Assembly: GCA_964019335.1 (NCBI GenBank)
Contig: OZ025740.1
Span: 1-64,000, forward strand
From: Diplonema japonicum
Taxonomy: Eukaryota; Euglenozoa; Diplonemea; Diplonemida; Diplonemidae
DNA: 64,000 nt
Direction: 5' to 3'
Positions 26,272-34,793 of this stretch are shown piece after piece (the first letter of the stretch is position 1; every line of letters starts with the position of its first letter). The translations under genes were made by a program, and so were the position numbers. Under the pieces are notes generated by a model. It searched no databases. It saw only the letters and a program-made list of their open reading frames with translations, and was not told where the DNA came from.

Positions 26272-28005
26272 CTAATTCGCAGCTAATGGAGACGTGCGGG
26301 GCGTGTCAGGGGGGTCGTACACAGGGACCCCATGGTTGATGCTCAGAAGGTGCCCGTCGGTCTCCCCATCGTCAGGAAAGGTGTCCCCTTCCCCCTCTGC
26401 CATGTAATCCTTGTACGCCGTGTACCTCGGGAACAGACATGCAAACGAGGTGAGTGCCGTGAACACATCGCCACGCGCCTTACACGAGTCCTCGTACACC
26501 CCGACATAGGTGTTGACGATGATGTGGAGCACAATGTCCACGAACACAACCTTCGACACGAACATGCCAGCCAGCGTCTGCATCACTAGCTTTGCTATGA
26601 ACAGTGGGGTCATCAAGGTCTTCACCACATCCACACCCTCACCCCTCAAGGCCTTAAACTGATCTGCCATCAGTACACCGGCCACCAAGCACCCGAGCCC
26701 AAGGACTTGTAGTACGATAGCCGCCCGAGCCACTTTCGTCATCACCTTCAGTGCCTCTTCTCGAGTCACAGCATTCAAGAGCTCCTCCGAGTAAATCAGA
26801 TACAAAGCCATGCTCAGAGTGATGAAGATGGCGGTGAACATCACGGGGATGGTCCCCACCACCACCAGCAGAAGTGCCATGATGCACATCACCACAGGAA
26901 GCGTGGACGCCTGCAGTATGATCAGCATCCACCCTGTCACCCGAACACCGGGGAACATCAGCTTCGACATCCTCAGACCCCCTTGAAGGCCCAGCATCAG
27001 CCCAAATACACCTGGGGCAAGTGACTTCAGTGTCTGCAGTGCTCCAATGAGGAATGGTAGGTAGATGATGTAGCGCAGCGAGAGTCCCACGAATGTGAAG
27101 ACCAACTGGAACGAGGAGCTACCCTGACCATCCACCAACTTGATCTTGTTCGAGATCGAATCTGCCATGTGGCTGATGGACTCCTTGCACACGCTGTCAA
27201 CGTTGACGACCTTGTCCCCTATCTCCAGTGTGTAGTTTGCTGCTTCGTAAACACGTTCAATGTTGCTCAGGCAGAAGATGCACAGGTCCTGCACCTGTTC
27301 CTTGGGCTGCACAATGTCCATCCAAGGAATGAAGAAGTAGATGAAAGGGAAGAAGAAGACAAGGACCCAACCAACGGCCACCAGCTTTACACTCTGTTTG
27401 TATGAGGTCCACCGCCATGCCGCTGCCGAGCAGAAGGAGATTGCCACAACCTGCTGGACAATGGGGATGAACTGCAAGAACTGATCTTTTGCCTTCTGTT
27501 TCAGTTGGTAAGAGTTGCTGGATATGAGACTGACCTCCACACGGACACCGAAGGCATCAGCCTCGTACAGGGCTGCGATGTTGATGCCCAAGACTGCCAA
27601 GTAGAAGACAATGCCCATGTTGAGATGCGACCGTCTCCAGGCAAGGTAGGCCCTCGAGACCTGTGGTGCCCCGTTGCCGAGTGCCGTTGTTGTTGCTATC
27701 CGTTCGTCAGCCTCCACCTCAATCACCGACAGATCAGTCTTCAAGAGCCTCCCGATCCGAGGAACCTGCAGCTTCACGTTCAGCAGTGCCTTCACAGGGT
27801 GTGTCACCTGATCGAATAGGAAGACGTACAGCAGCACAGCAAAGCCGAACAACAAGCACACCCCCATGAGAATGTATGCAAGGTACGAGAGGCCCTGTGT
27901 CGCGATGTAGTCAGGGATGTCCTCAACAGGCGAAAAAACAGGCTGGCTTGACCCCACCGCGGCCACTGCCGAGAGCGTAGTTGGCCTTGCTGACATTTGT
28001 TGCAT
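26272..28005 (-). CDS. Polytopic membrane protein, family M copy 1
   Basis: 577 residues from ATG 28005 (MQQMSARP), the position matching copy 2. A signal-peptide-like start (LSAVAAVGSSQ) is followed by about ten hydrophobic segments, starting with YLAYILMGVCLLFGFAVLLY. A loop between them carries conserved Cys residues (DLCIFCL and VDSVCKES) and an acidic tail ends the protein. No transporter or receptor family is recognised. It is one of three paralogues in this cluster (also 34794-36551 and 38203-39945), which differ in short blocks. Its own features are MADQFKALRGEG and a tail ending PRTSPLAAN. It is probably a surface or endomembrane protein of a bodonid-specific family. Confidence 0.8.
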   Translation of the reverse strand: MQQMSARPTTLSAVAAVGSSQPVFSPVEDIPDYIATQGLSYLAYILMGVCLLFGFAVLLYVFLFDQVTHPVKALLNVKLQVPRIGRLLKTDLSVIEVEADERIATTTALGNGAPQVSRAYLAWRRSHLNMGIVFYLAVLGINIAALYEADAFGVRVEVSLISSNSYQLKQKAKDQFLQFIPIVQQVVAISFCSAAAWRWTSYKQSVKLVAVGWVLVFFFPFIYFFIPWMDIVQPKEQVQDLCIFCLSNIERVYEAANYTLEIGDKVVNVDSVCKESISHMADSISNKIKLVDGQGSSSFQLVFTFVGLSLRYIIYLPFLIGALQTLKSLAPGVFGLMLGLQGGLRMSKLMFPGVRVTGWMLIILQASTLPVVMCIMALLLVVVGTIPVMFTAIFITLSMALYLIYSEELLNAVTREEALKVMTKVARAAIVLQVLGLGCLVAGVLMADQFKALRGEGVDVVKTLMTPLFIAKLVMQTLAGMFVSKVVFVDIVLHIIVNTYVGVYEDSCKARGDVFTALTSFACLFPRYTAYKDYMAEGEGDTFPDDGETDGHLLSINHGVPVYDPPDTPRTSPLAAN

Positions 28006-28436
28006 TCCTGCAAGGTTTTTCAAATGGGACACGAAGAGGGAAATAGCTAAATAACTAAATAAAAAACCGTGTATTACTAAAAAAAAAGAAAGATGGTTTG
28101 GTTTCTCCTTCTTGCTGCTTCCCTCAGGAGGATGCCATGGCAGCCTGCAGGGTTCTAGGCCTGTCGCGTCATGCCTGCATGAACCTTCCGTTGTCGTACT
28201 TTTCTCCGCCAGTTCGCACTCTTATGGTGCATGCTCCAGGATGTTGGGTACCTGTTGCATCTGACTGCATGTGTCACAGTGTGCCATGGTGGGTTCGTTT
28301 AGCTGCCTCTGCTCCGCCAGCGTATGCATTCCTTCCCTTTCTCCTTCTTCTTCTGAGTCGTCCCGGGAATCTTCTTCGTCCATCCTCCGTTGGTGGGATG
28401 TGCCCCTGCGTCCGTTCGCCACGAAAAAAAAAGTCA
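28006..28436. other. Intergenic region with an element X relic
   Basis: At 28113-28187 the sequence CTTCCCTCAGGAGGATGCCA, then TGGCAGCC, then GTTCTAGGCCTGTCG and CATGCCTGCATG is clearly related to 43449-43530, inside element X copy 1. This is a short fragment of that family. The rest, including TTCTTCTTCTGAGTCG-type sequence, shows no gene. Confidence 0.55.
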
Positions 28437-29729
28437 TCAGCAGACAATGCAGCATTCTGCCTTTTTGCAGCAGGCTTGCTTCACAGGAGGGTGATGGGAC
28501 GGTGCAGGTCGTACCTGTTGGGGATGTACTGCATGCTCTCTTGTCCTTGAGGCCGCCCGGGTTGGTTTTGGTGTCTTCCCCAAAGCACTGCGAATCGGGC
28601 CGCGATCAACAGTTTCCAAAGACGTGCAGTTGTAGAGAAAACTGCCCCCCACCGCCTGCGTGTATTCAAAAGGACTCAGATCCACACAAGTCAACGATAC
28701 ACAACTTGCAAGGAAATAATCCCCAATGGTGGCCACGTTGCTGAGGGGTGTGAGATCCACAGTTTTTAAAACCTTGCAGTTGCGGAGAAACGAGCCATCA
28801 ACCGACTGCACGTTTACCAAAGTTGTTAGGTCCACAGAAGTCAACGATTCGCAGCTCCTGAGAAAACTGTGGTGGACGATGGTGACGTGGTGAAGGGGGG
28901 GGAGCTCCACTGTTTCTAGAGACTTGCAGTTGCTGAGAAAATACTCCCCCACCGACCGCACGTGTCGAAAGGGACTCAGATCCACAGAAACCAACGATTC
29001 ACAGCTTCGGAGAAAATTGTTGCTGATGATCGAGATGTTGCAAAGGGGGGTCAGGTCTACAGTTCTCAAGGACCTGCAGTTGCGGAGAAACGAGCCCCCA
29101 ACTGATTTTACTTGCAGGCCTGTCAGATCGACACAGGTTAACGATGCACAGCCGCTGAGAAACCCACTGCCGACTTCTTTGATTGTTGAGGAGGTGCCAA
29201 TCTTAACAGTTGCTAGAGAATCGCAGTTGGCGAGAAAACGGTTTCCAATCGATTGAATACCAGTCATTGCCAAGTCCAAGGTGACGAGCTGGCTGTCCAC
29301 CAGAAAGCCGTTCCCAATAAAGGACGTACTCTTGCCTGTGATCTTGAGGTGGCGGAGGTTCGAAGGAAATCTGCTTTCGAGGGAATTGAGGTGCCCGTCA
29401 CTGAAATCTACTGCAAGAAGCAGCTCGGGGTCCTCTTCAATAAGCTTTTCGAGGGTTTTCTTGGAAGACCGGAGCTTTTTGTAATCAATGTGAGTCGCTC
29501 TGCTGTCGTAGGTCAACAGCAGTTCGCTCCCTTGCCCCATCCCCAGCTGCTGTATCTCGGATTTCCCGTCCAGGACTGCACCTTCAAAGTGCAAGAGAAA
29601 CCTCCCCTCCTGCACTGCAGTAGCCTCCGCTGCTTTCCTGTACACGTCCTGCACCCTGTCGGGCCCCGACAGCTCTACCTCGTACTGTGCATCATCGTCG
29701 ACGGTTCTAATCATCACAGTGAGGCTCAT
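28437..29729 (-). CDS. Ubiquitin-like domain plus BspA-type leucine-rich-repeat protein
   Basis: 430 residues from ATG 29729. Residues 1-75 look like a ubiquitin-like fold (LLHFEGAVLDGKSEIQQLGM, then GSELLLTYD). From about residue 110 there are about ten repeats of about 23 residues with the pattern FLRNC.SL.TVDL.PL.N...I, typical of BspA-like leucine-rich repeats. These usually mediate protein binding. The last repeat breaks off and is followed by about 60 residues of unrelated Pro/His/Cys-rich sequence ending KKAECCIVC. This tail may come from insertion of foreign sequence. No signal peptide or membrane helix is seen, so the protein is probably cytosolic. Confidence 0.75.
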   Translation of the reverse strand: MSLTVMIRTVDDDAQYEVELSGPDRVQDVYRKAAEATAVQEGRFLLHFEGAVLDGKSEIQQLGMGQGSELLLTYDSRATHIDYKKLRSSKKTLEKLIEEDPELLLAVDFSDGHLNSLESRFPSNLRHLKITGKSTSFIGNGFLVDSQLVTLDLAMTGIQSIGNRFLANCDSLATVKIGTSSTIKEVGSGFLSGCASLTCVDLTGLQVKSVGGSFLRNCRSLRTVDLTPLCNISIISNNFLRSCESLVSVDLSPFRHVRSVGEYFLSNCKSLETVELPPLHHVTIVHHSFLRSCESLTSVDLTTLVNVQSVDGSFLRNCKVLKTVDLTPLSNVATIGDYFLASCVSLTCVDLSPFEYTQAVGGSFLYNCTSLETVDRGPIRSALGKTPKPTRAASRTREHAVHPQQVRPAPSHHPPVKQACCKKAECCIVC

Positions 29730-30576
29730 GCTTTTTTGGTTTTTTGTTTCTTTCCCCTCCTTTTTTTCTTTTTCTTTTTGCGGGGGAAGAACAACAAAAA
29801 AAAAAGTAAAGGGGTTAAGGAGGCCAGTGTTGGTGGCGCTCCGCTACCTGATTTCTCGGCCACTGCTGAGAGCGTAGTGGATTCCCGCAAAGGGTTTTCA
29901 AATGGGACACGAAGGGAGAAGCAAAAATAGGGAGGAAGAAACTAAATAAAAAACAAAGAAAAAAGATAGGTTGGGAAAAAAAAGAAAAGCTAGTGGCGGA
30001 AAATGTAAGTTACGTTGTACTTGAATAGTCCGCCCCACGTCCTGAAGAGGCGAAAAGGTGACAGAAAGATAGAATAAAGTCAGCTTTTAGCATTTGTTTG
30101 CGCACACGGTATATAAACCCTGGGATAAATACTGCATGCTACCACTACTTTTTCTGCTTTAACAAGAATACAGAATAAAGAAGAAGTTCTTCAGGAGTGA
30201 GGAAATTGATCATATTCATTCTGTCCCTAGCGCTCGGGGCTGCATAGGAACCACGACATAAATTCAAGGAACCAAAAGCGGTTTTAATGATTCCCTTCAA
30301 ATAAATAAACAAAAACAAAAACAAAAAAAGAGATGAGAAAGAAAGATCACGAAGAAAACAAGAAAGGGTGGCCCTTTTTTTGGTTTCTTTGCTTGATAAT
30401 TTCTTTTCTTTCACAATAGCAAAATATTTTAAACTTTTTATGGGAAGAAAAAAAAAAAGAACGTGGTGTCGTTAAAAGATAACTCACCATGACTTGCATT
30501 TCTTTTATCTCGGAAAGTTGTAAGGCTTGTGAAATAACATCAACAAGAAAATGACAAGTATTTTTTCTTTTTTTTC
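29730..30576. other. Intergenic region with a relic of a family M gene
   Basis: At 29855-29960 the sequence GCCACTGCTGAGAGCGTAG and then CAAATGGGACACGAAGGGAG matches the start and leader of family M copy 1 (about 27962-28060), so a fourth member once lay here and only its 5' end remains. At 30080-30150, TTTTAGCATTTGTTTGCGCA, TATAAACCCTGGGATA and ACTGCATGCTAC resemble 56190-56275. No intact gene is visible. Confidence 0.6.
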
Positions 30577-32406
30577 TTAATGGAACTGCTGTGCCCTCCT
30601 CGCCAGCACAGTGGCGGCAACCACTCTGATGAAGACGAAGGCCCCCAGCATGATGAGGGTGTAGATCCACCAGTCGTCCCTGTTGATGTTGCTGTCCTCG
30701 ATGGTGCGGGCGACCACCTCCAGTGCGAAGGTGTTGTTGTCGGGGAGGTTCTTGTCCGAGAACTCGACGATGGTGCTGAGGGCCACCCCGTACTTCAGGA
30801 AGCAGCCCCACTGAATCCAACGCATGAAGGCAGGGATCGCATCGCTTGTGATGAAGAACCCCGCGAACAGGATCTGAGGGACGTAGATGGCCGGCACAAG
30901 GTTCACTGCCGTCTCCGCACTTGTTGTCGATGCACCAAGCAGCAGCGCCGTCGACCCAGACACAATAGCGAGGAGGGTCAGTGCAAGCACGTGAAGAAAG
31001 AAGTCCCCTTGGTAGTCGATGAGGAAGTACACCACAACAAGACCGAGCAGCTGCTGCAGGAAGGCTACCGGAACGTCGACCATCGTCTTCGCAAGGAAGT
31101 AAGCCGCCGTCCCGTAGGTCCCTGTGATGTACTCCCTGATGAAGACTGGCCGCTCCAAAGGGAACACCAGCAGCAACGGCTCCGCCGACAGGAACATCGC
31201 GTTGATGGTGAAGAATTGCAGCCCACCCCAGTGGTTCTTCACCTTCTTCTCCACATCAGCCCCTGTATCTCCGTCCCCCCACTTGCCCCCTGACCCCATG
31301 AAGATCAACCCAATCAGAATCGCCAGCACGATCGCCATCCCGAACCTGCTCATCAGTGTCATCTCGTCACGCAGCACTTGGTAGAACTCCCGCTTCACCA
31401 GGTGTCGGAACTGTGTCACGAAGGGTGCGGCGTTCGAGTCCCACATCCCAGACGCAGCGGACACCCCTTCGATCTCGCTCCCCTCCTTCACCACGCTCTG
31501 CACTGTCTGGATCAAGGGCTGCGCCTCCTCGTCTGTGATCCGCTGCACAGTCGTCATCGCGAAGTCGGCGGGGTTGTAGTTTGGTTTGCAGTGGTGGCCG
31601 TGTGCCGCGAAGTGCTCCGCCACCCCCTCCACAGGCCCGTTGTACACCATCTGCCCGTAGCGCAGCAGCATCACACGGTGGAACAGGTCGAACACCTCAC
31701 TGGAGGGCTGGTGGATCGTGCACACGATGGTGCACCCCGCCTCCGCCAACCCCCGGAGGATCTTCACAAGTTCAAACGCGTTGTGCGAGTCCAGCCCGCT
31801 CGTCGGCTCGTCCAAGAAGATCAGTGACGGTGACGAGATGAGCTCCACAGCCACCGCCGTCCGCTTCATCTCACCACCAGACAGCCCAGGCGACAGGACG
31901 GACCCGATCAGCGTGTCGGCACAGCGGTCCAGGTTCAGCGAGGCGATCGCCCTGTTCACCAGCTCCTCCCTTTCCTCCTCACTCGAGTCGGGGAGCTTCA
32001 GGGCCGCCGTGAAGTGCAGGCACTCTCGAGGGGTCTGCGTCGCGAACAGAGCATCCTTCTGCATCACGTAAGCAAGCTTCGTCTTGTACTGCTTCGGGTC
32101 CACAGCCTCCCCGTTCATCGTGATGCTCCCAGAAGCCCTTCCGTAAGGAGCCCTCCCCGCCAGTACGTTCATGAGGGTGCTCTTCCCCGCCCCAGACGGG
32201 CCCATGATGGCGGTCAGCTCCCCAGGACGCAGCGTCCCACCCAGGTCGCTCAGGATCTGCTTCGTCTCACCCTTGCTCAGGTCCACAACGAAGTCGAGGT
32301 TGCTCCACTTCAGGGTGAGTGGCTCGATGAGAGACTTGTCATGGAAGCCGGTGCTGGTGGGGGCCTCCTCGTCGAAGGGGGCCGTCGTCGTTGGGGCGGT
32401 CGACAT
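30577..32406 (-). CDS. ABCG-type (White/PDR family) half-transporter
   Basis: 609 residues from ATG 32406 (MSTAPTTTAPF). It has the G-subfamily order, nucleotide-binding domain first and membrane domain second. Seen in order: Walker A GPSGAGKST (about residue 89), ABC signature LSGGEMKR, Walker B SLIFLDEPTSGLD and the H-loop TIHQPSSE. About six hydrophobic segments follow from about residue 370, with the usual long loop before the last. All catalytic residues are present, so it should hydrolyse ATP. As a half-size protein (about 600 residues is usual) it must dimerise. Substrates in this family include lipids, sterols and drugs; none can be assigned here. A longer frame starts at 32526 but its extra 40 residues look like untranslated leader. 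Confidence 0.92.
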   Translation of the reverse strand: MSTAPTTTAPFDEEAPTSTGFHDKSLIEPLTLKWSNLDFVVDLSKGETKQILSDLGGTLRPGELTAIMGPSGAGKSTLMNVLAGRAPYGRASGSITMNGEAVDPKQYKTKLAYVMQKDALFATQTPRECLHFTAALKLPDSSEEEREELVNRAIASLNLDRCADTLIGSVLSPGLSGGEMKRTAVAVELISSPSLIFLDEPTSGLDSHNAFELVKILRGLAEAGCTIVCTIHQPSSEVFDLFHRVMLLRYGQMVYNGPVEGVAEHFAAHGHHCKPNYNPADFAMTTVQRITDEEAQPLIQTVQSVVKEGSEIEGVSAASGMWDSNAAPFVTQFRHLVKREFYQVLRDEMTLMSRFGMAIVLAILIGLIFMGSGGKWGDGDTGADVEKKVKNHWGGLQFFTINAMFLSAEPLLLVFPLERPVFIREYITGTYGTAAYFLAKTMVDVPVAFLQQLLGLVVVYFLIDYQGDFFLHVLALTLLAIVSGSTALLLGASTTSAETAVNLVPAIYVPQILFAGFFITSDAIPAFMRWIQWGCFLKYGVALSTIVEFSDKNLPDNNTFALEVVARTIEDSNINRDDWWIYTLIMLGAFVFIRVVAATVLARRAQQFH

Positions 32407-33298
32407 GTTCTTGCAAGAAATGATCTTTTTCTGGATAAGGTGTGATCGGTTGCAAAGCAATACAAAAAGAAAATGAAGAAAAATGAAATGTTTCATGATG
32501 AACAGGCTTATTACTGTAGATATCAAAAAAAAGAATGCCGGCAGCGTTGTGCATTACGAATAATTTCTTTTCTTCTTTGTTCTCTCGTTCAAGGAAAAGA
32601 AAAAAAAGGAAAAATAACACAGTTGGTTCAGATGACCCTCTAAGCGCAAGAGGTTGTTGTTTCAATATTTTCTTTTGCAACAGACGGTGCAAAGATGACG
32701 TATTTCGATGGATGGCTGTGATGACCATGACATTCGAGAGAGTATGCTTTGCCTGCGGACACTAATCCACTGTTGTTAAAAAGAAGAAACATATAAATAG
32801 AGGTTTGAGGTAACCTTTAGTAAGCACGAGCACAATAGGCCGGTCAGCTTGGAAAGCTGATGTGAGTAACGATAAAAAAATGAAAGGAATGGAATCATGG
32901 CATGAAGCTTTTTTTTTTTTTTTCAGAAGACAAAAATAATATAAGAGTTAAGAAAGTCTGGCTCTATACCCATCTTCGGATTTCGAAGAAGCATCCAAAG
33001 CTGGCTAGGAATATAGCCAAGACGCAGGCATAAACCTCGGACACAAGGGAATTAAAATGGGTTTAAAGAGAGATGCCCCGCAAAGTTGTCGTGCCTTCTC
33101 CCCAGCTTGGTCGCTTTTCCCCTTCTGATAATAACTAAGAGCAAGGTTCTTATACGTTGTCTGAGGATGGGTCTTATCGTCATTCCCAGCGAGTCCCACC
33201 GTTCATCAGCCGGAAAGGCCCCTTCCTAAACCTCAGCTTCTTCGCTTTCGCAACGGGAAAAAGGGGTGTGCATGGGGGTGCCCACTGTTCAATATAAA

Positions 33299-33339
33299 TT
33301 CACTATGATAGGAACGAAGTGGTTAGCAACGGCCCGCCA
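33299..33339. repeat. R41 copy 2
   Basis: Identical to the copy at 22483-22523. It starts TTCACTATGATAGGAACGAA and ends GGCCCGCCA, followed by TATAAAAAAAAAAAA. Confidence 0.8.
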
Positions 33340-33677
33340 ATATAAAAAAAAAAAAGAAAAAAAGAAAAAAAAAAGAGACATTTAAGGGTTCCTGCGATGT
33401 GCGGCAGGACGCCTGATAGACTATAAAGATTTTTTAAATGCAATCCTGCTTGAGAACAGCTTCTAACAAAAAAAAAAAAAAAAAAAAAAAACGCCTTTGC
33501 CCTGTCGAGCAACGGTTTAAAAGGAGAGAGAACAACTAATAGAAAAAAAAGAATAAATTCGATAAAAATTTCAATGTGCATGGGGGTGCTCACTGTTCTA
33601 TTTAAGAAAAAAGGACGACTACGTGGTTCAATTATTCGCTATTTGTTATAAACCTCGTGCAAAGGCAAAAAAAAAAA

Positions 33678-34137
33678 AAAGTTGTCTCGATTTTAGTGGT
33701 GCCATGCAGTATGTGACACAGCGGCCACCCTTGTGAAGCTTCGCCCCGAAGCCTCCCAAGTCCCCTGTGGTCCCGTAGAAAGTAAAAGTGGAGAGGTAAA
33801 GAAAGCTTGGAAATTGAAATAGGGAGAGGGGCCACAGAAGCAATTAAAACACCAACTGAAGAGTTGTGGAGGCTTGCTTCACTGGCACGATGCCGCGGGG
33901 AGGCTACTTGCCTGACCTGGTGAAGCCACCTCCTTGTTCGATGTAATGGGATAAGGGACTCTCCGTTGAGGGCGATGCTAACTGGCGCCACGCGTAGGGT
34001 GGGCTCTCCACCCCCGTCCAGGTTTCCCCACGTGTACGGCTTTAGAACGAGAGTTTCCCTTTCGCTTGTGTTTCTCCAAACCACAATTACCAGGAACCAC
34101 CACAGGGAGGTTGGAAACATTGGTCCCCCAAAAAAAG
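33678..34137. repeat. R455 dispersed repeat, copy 1
   Basis: About 455 bp matching 36598-37054 in the same orientation, with only a handful of differences seen (for example CTGAAGAG versus CTGGAGAG, and GTGTACGGC versus GTGTCGGC). It starts GTTGTCTCGATTTTAGTGG after an A run and ends GGAAACATTGGTCCCC followed by A residues. An A-tailed, gene-free unit of this size could be a SINE-like retroposon on the plus strand, or the duplicated upstream flank of a family M gene. Confidence 0.85.
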
Positions 34138-34402
34138 AACAGGGTTTCAATTCCCTGGAAAAGAAGCTTTCTTAAATTTCAATGACAAAAATAGCGATTA
34201 ATGGACCATATTCTTCATTGTCTTTTTTCCTTTTTCTTTTTTAAAAAAGAATCATGCAAAACGAAGAAATGAAGAAAGTTCACGTTTGTTTGTACGTGCC
34301 GTGCCGGGGTAAAACCTGGAGAAAGTTTGTAAAACCCGAGAACACGTTGCCAACGTTCCCTTTTAGACAGCCCGAAGACCTGTTCTTGCATTAAAAAAAA
34401 AG

Positions 34403-34439
34403 ATTCTATGACAGGAACGAAGTGGTTAGCAAAGGCCTA
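34403..34439. repeat. R41 diverged copy
   Basis: ATTCTATGACAGGAACGAAG then TGGTTAGCAAAGGCC. It differs from the identical trio by several substitutions and lacks the final CCGCCA. It again follows an A run. Confidence 0.6.
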
Positions 34440-34532
34440 CTAGAAGAAGAAGAAAAAAAAGGACCTTAACTTCTTTTGCATTGTATTGTATTTCAAAAAA
34501 GAACTACGCCTACCTTGTAGGGAAGGGAGGGG

Positions 34533-34592
34533 GAAGGGGAAGAGAAGGGGAAAGAGAAGGGGAAAGAGAAGGGGAAGAGAAGGGGAGAAAGG
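34533..34592. repeat. Purine microsatellite
   Basis: Repeats of GGGGAAAGAGAA and GGGGAAGAGAA, about five units, with all purines on the plus strand. On the transcribed strand this is a pyrimidine tract, about 2 kb upstream of the ABC transporter ATG. Confidence 0.75.
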
Positions 34593-34793
34593 GTAGTTCA
34601 CATGTGCTGCGACGCCCCAGTAGGAATTTCTTTTGATTTAGCACGAAGACATTTTCTGTCGGAGAAGGCCTTTCTGTTCAAGTTCTGTTAGTTTTCATAG
34701 CTATATGACATGCAATGCCTGACCATCACTCTCAGGTAGTACCTGTCCGCTTTCTTTGGAAGTTTAAGAGCGCGAAAAATAAACTGACCCGCA

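Larger units (their letters stand above)
32407..34793. other. Long intergenic region rich in dispersed repeats
   Basis: No supported gene in about 2.4 kb. It contains R41 copies (33299-33339, diverged 34403-34439), a copy of the 455-bp repeat R455 (33678-34137), a purine microsatellite (34533-34592) and, at 33365-33425, a segment (GAGACATTTAAGGGTTCCTG, then GGCAGGACGCCTGA) that recurs at 49497-49545. The frame of 172 codons at 33632-34150 lies inside R455 and is open only because of that repeat. Confidence 0.6.

Noticed and set aside
33632-34150. 172-codon minus-strand gene
   Set aside because: It coincides with R455; the open frame is a property of the repeat and has no start context or known domain.
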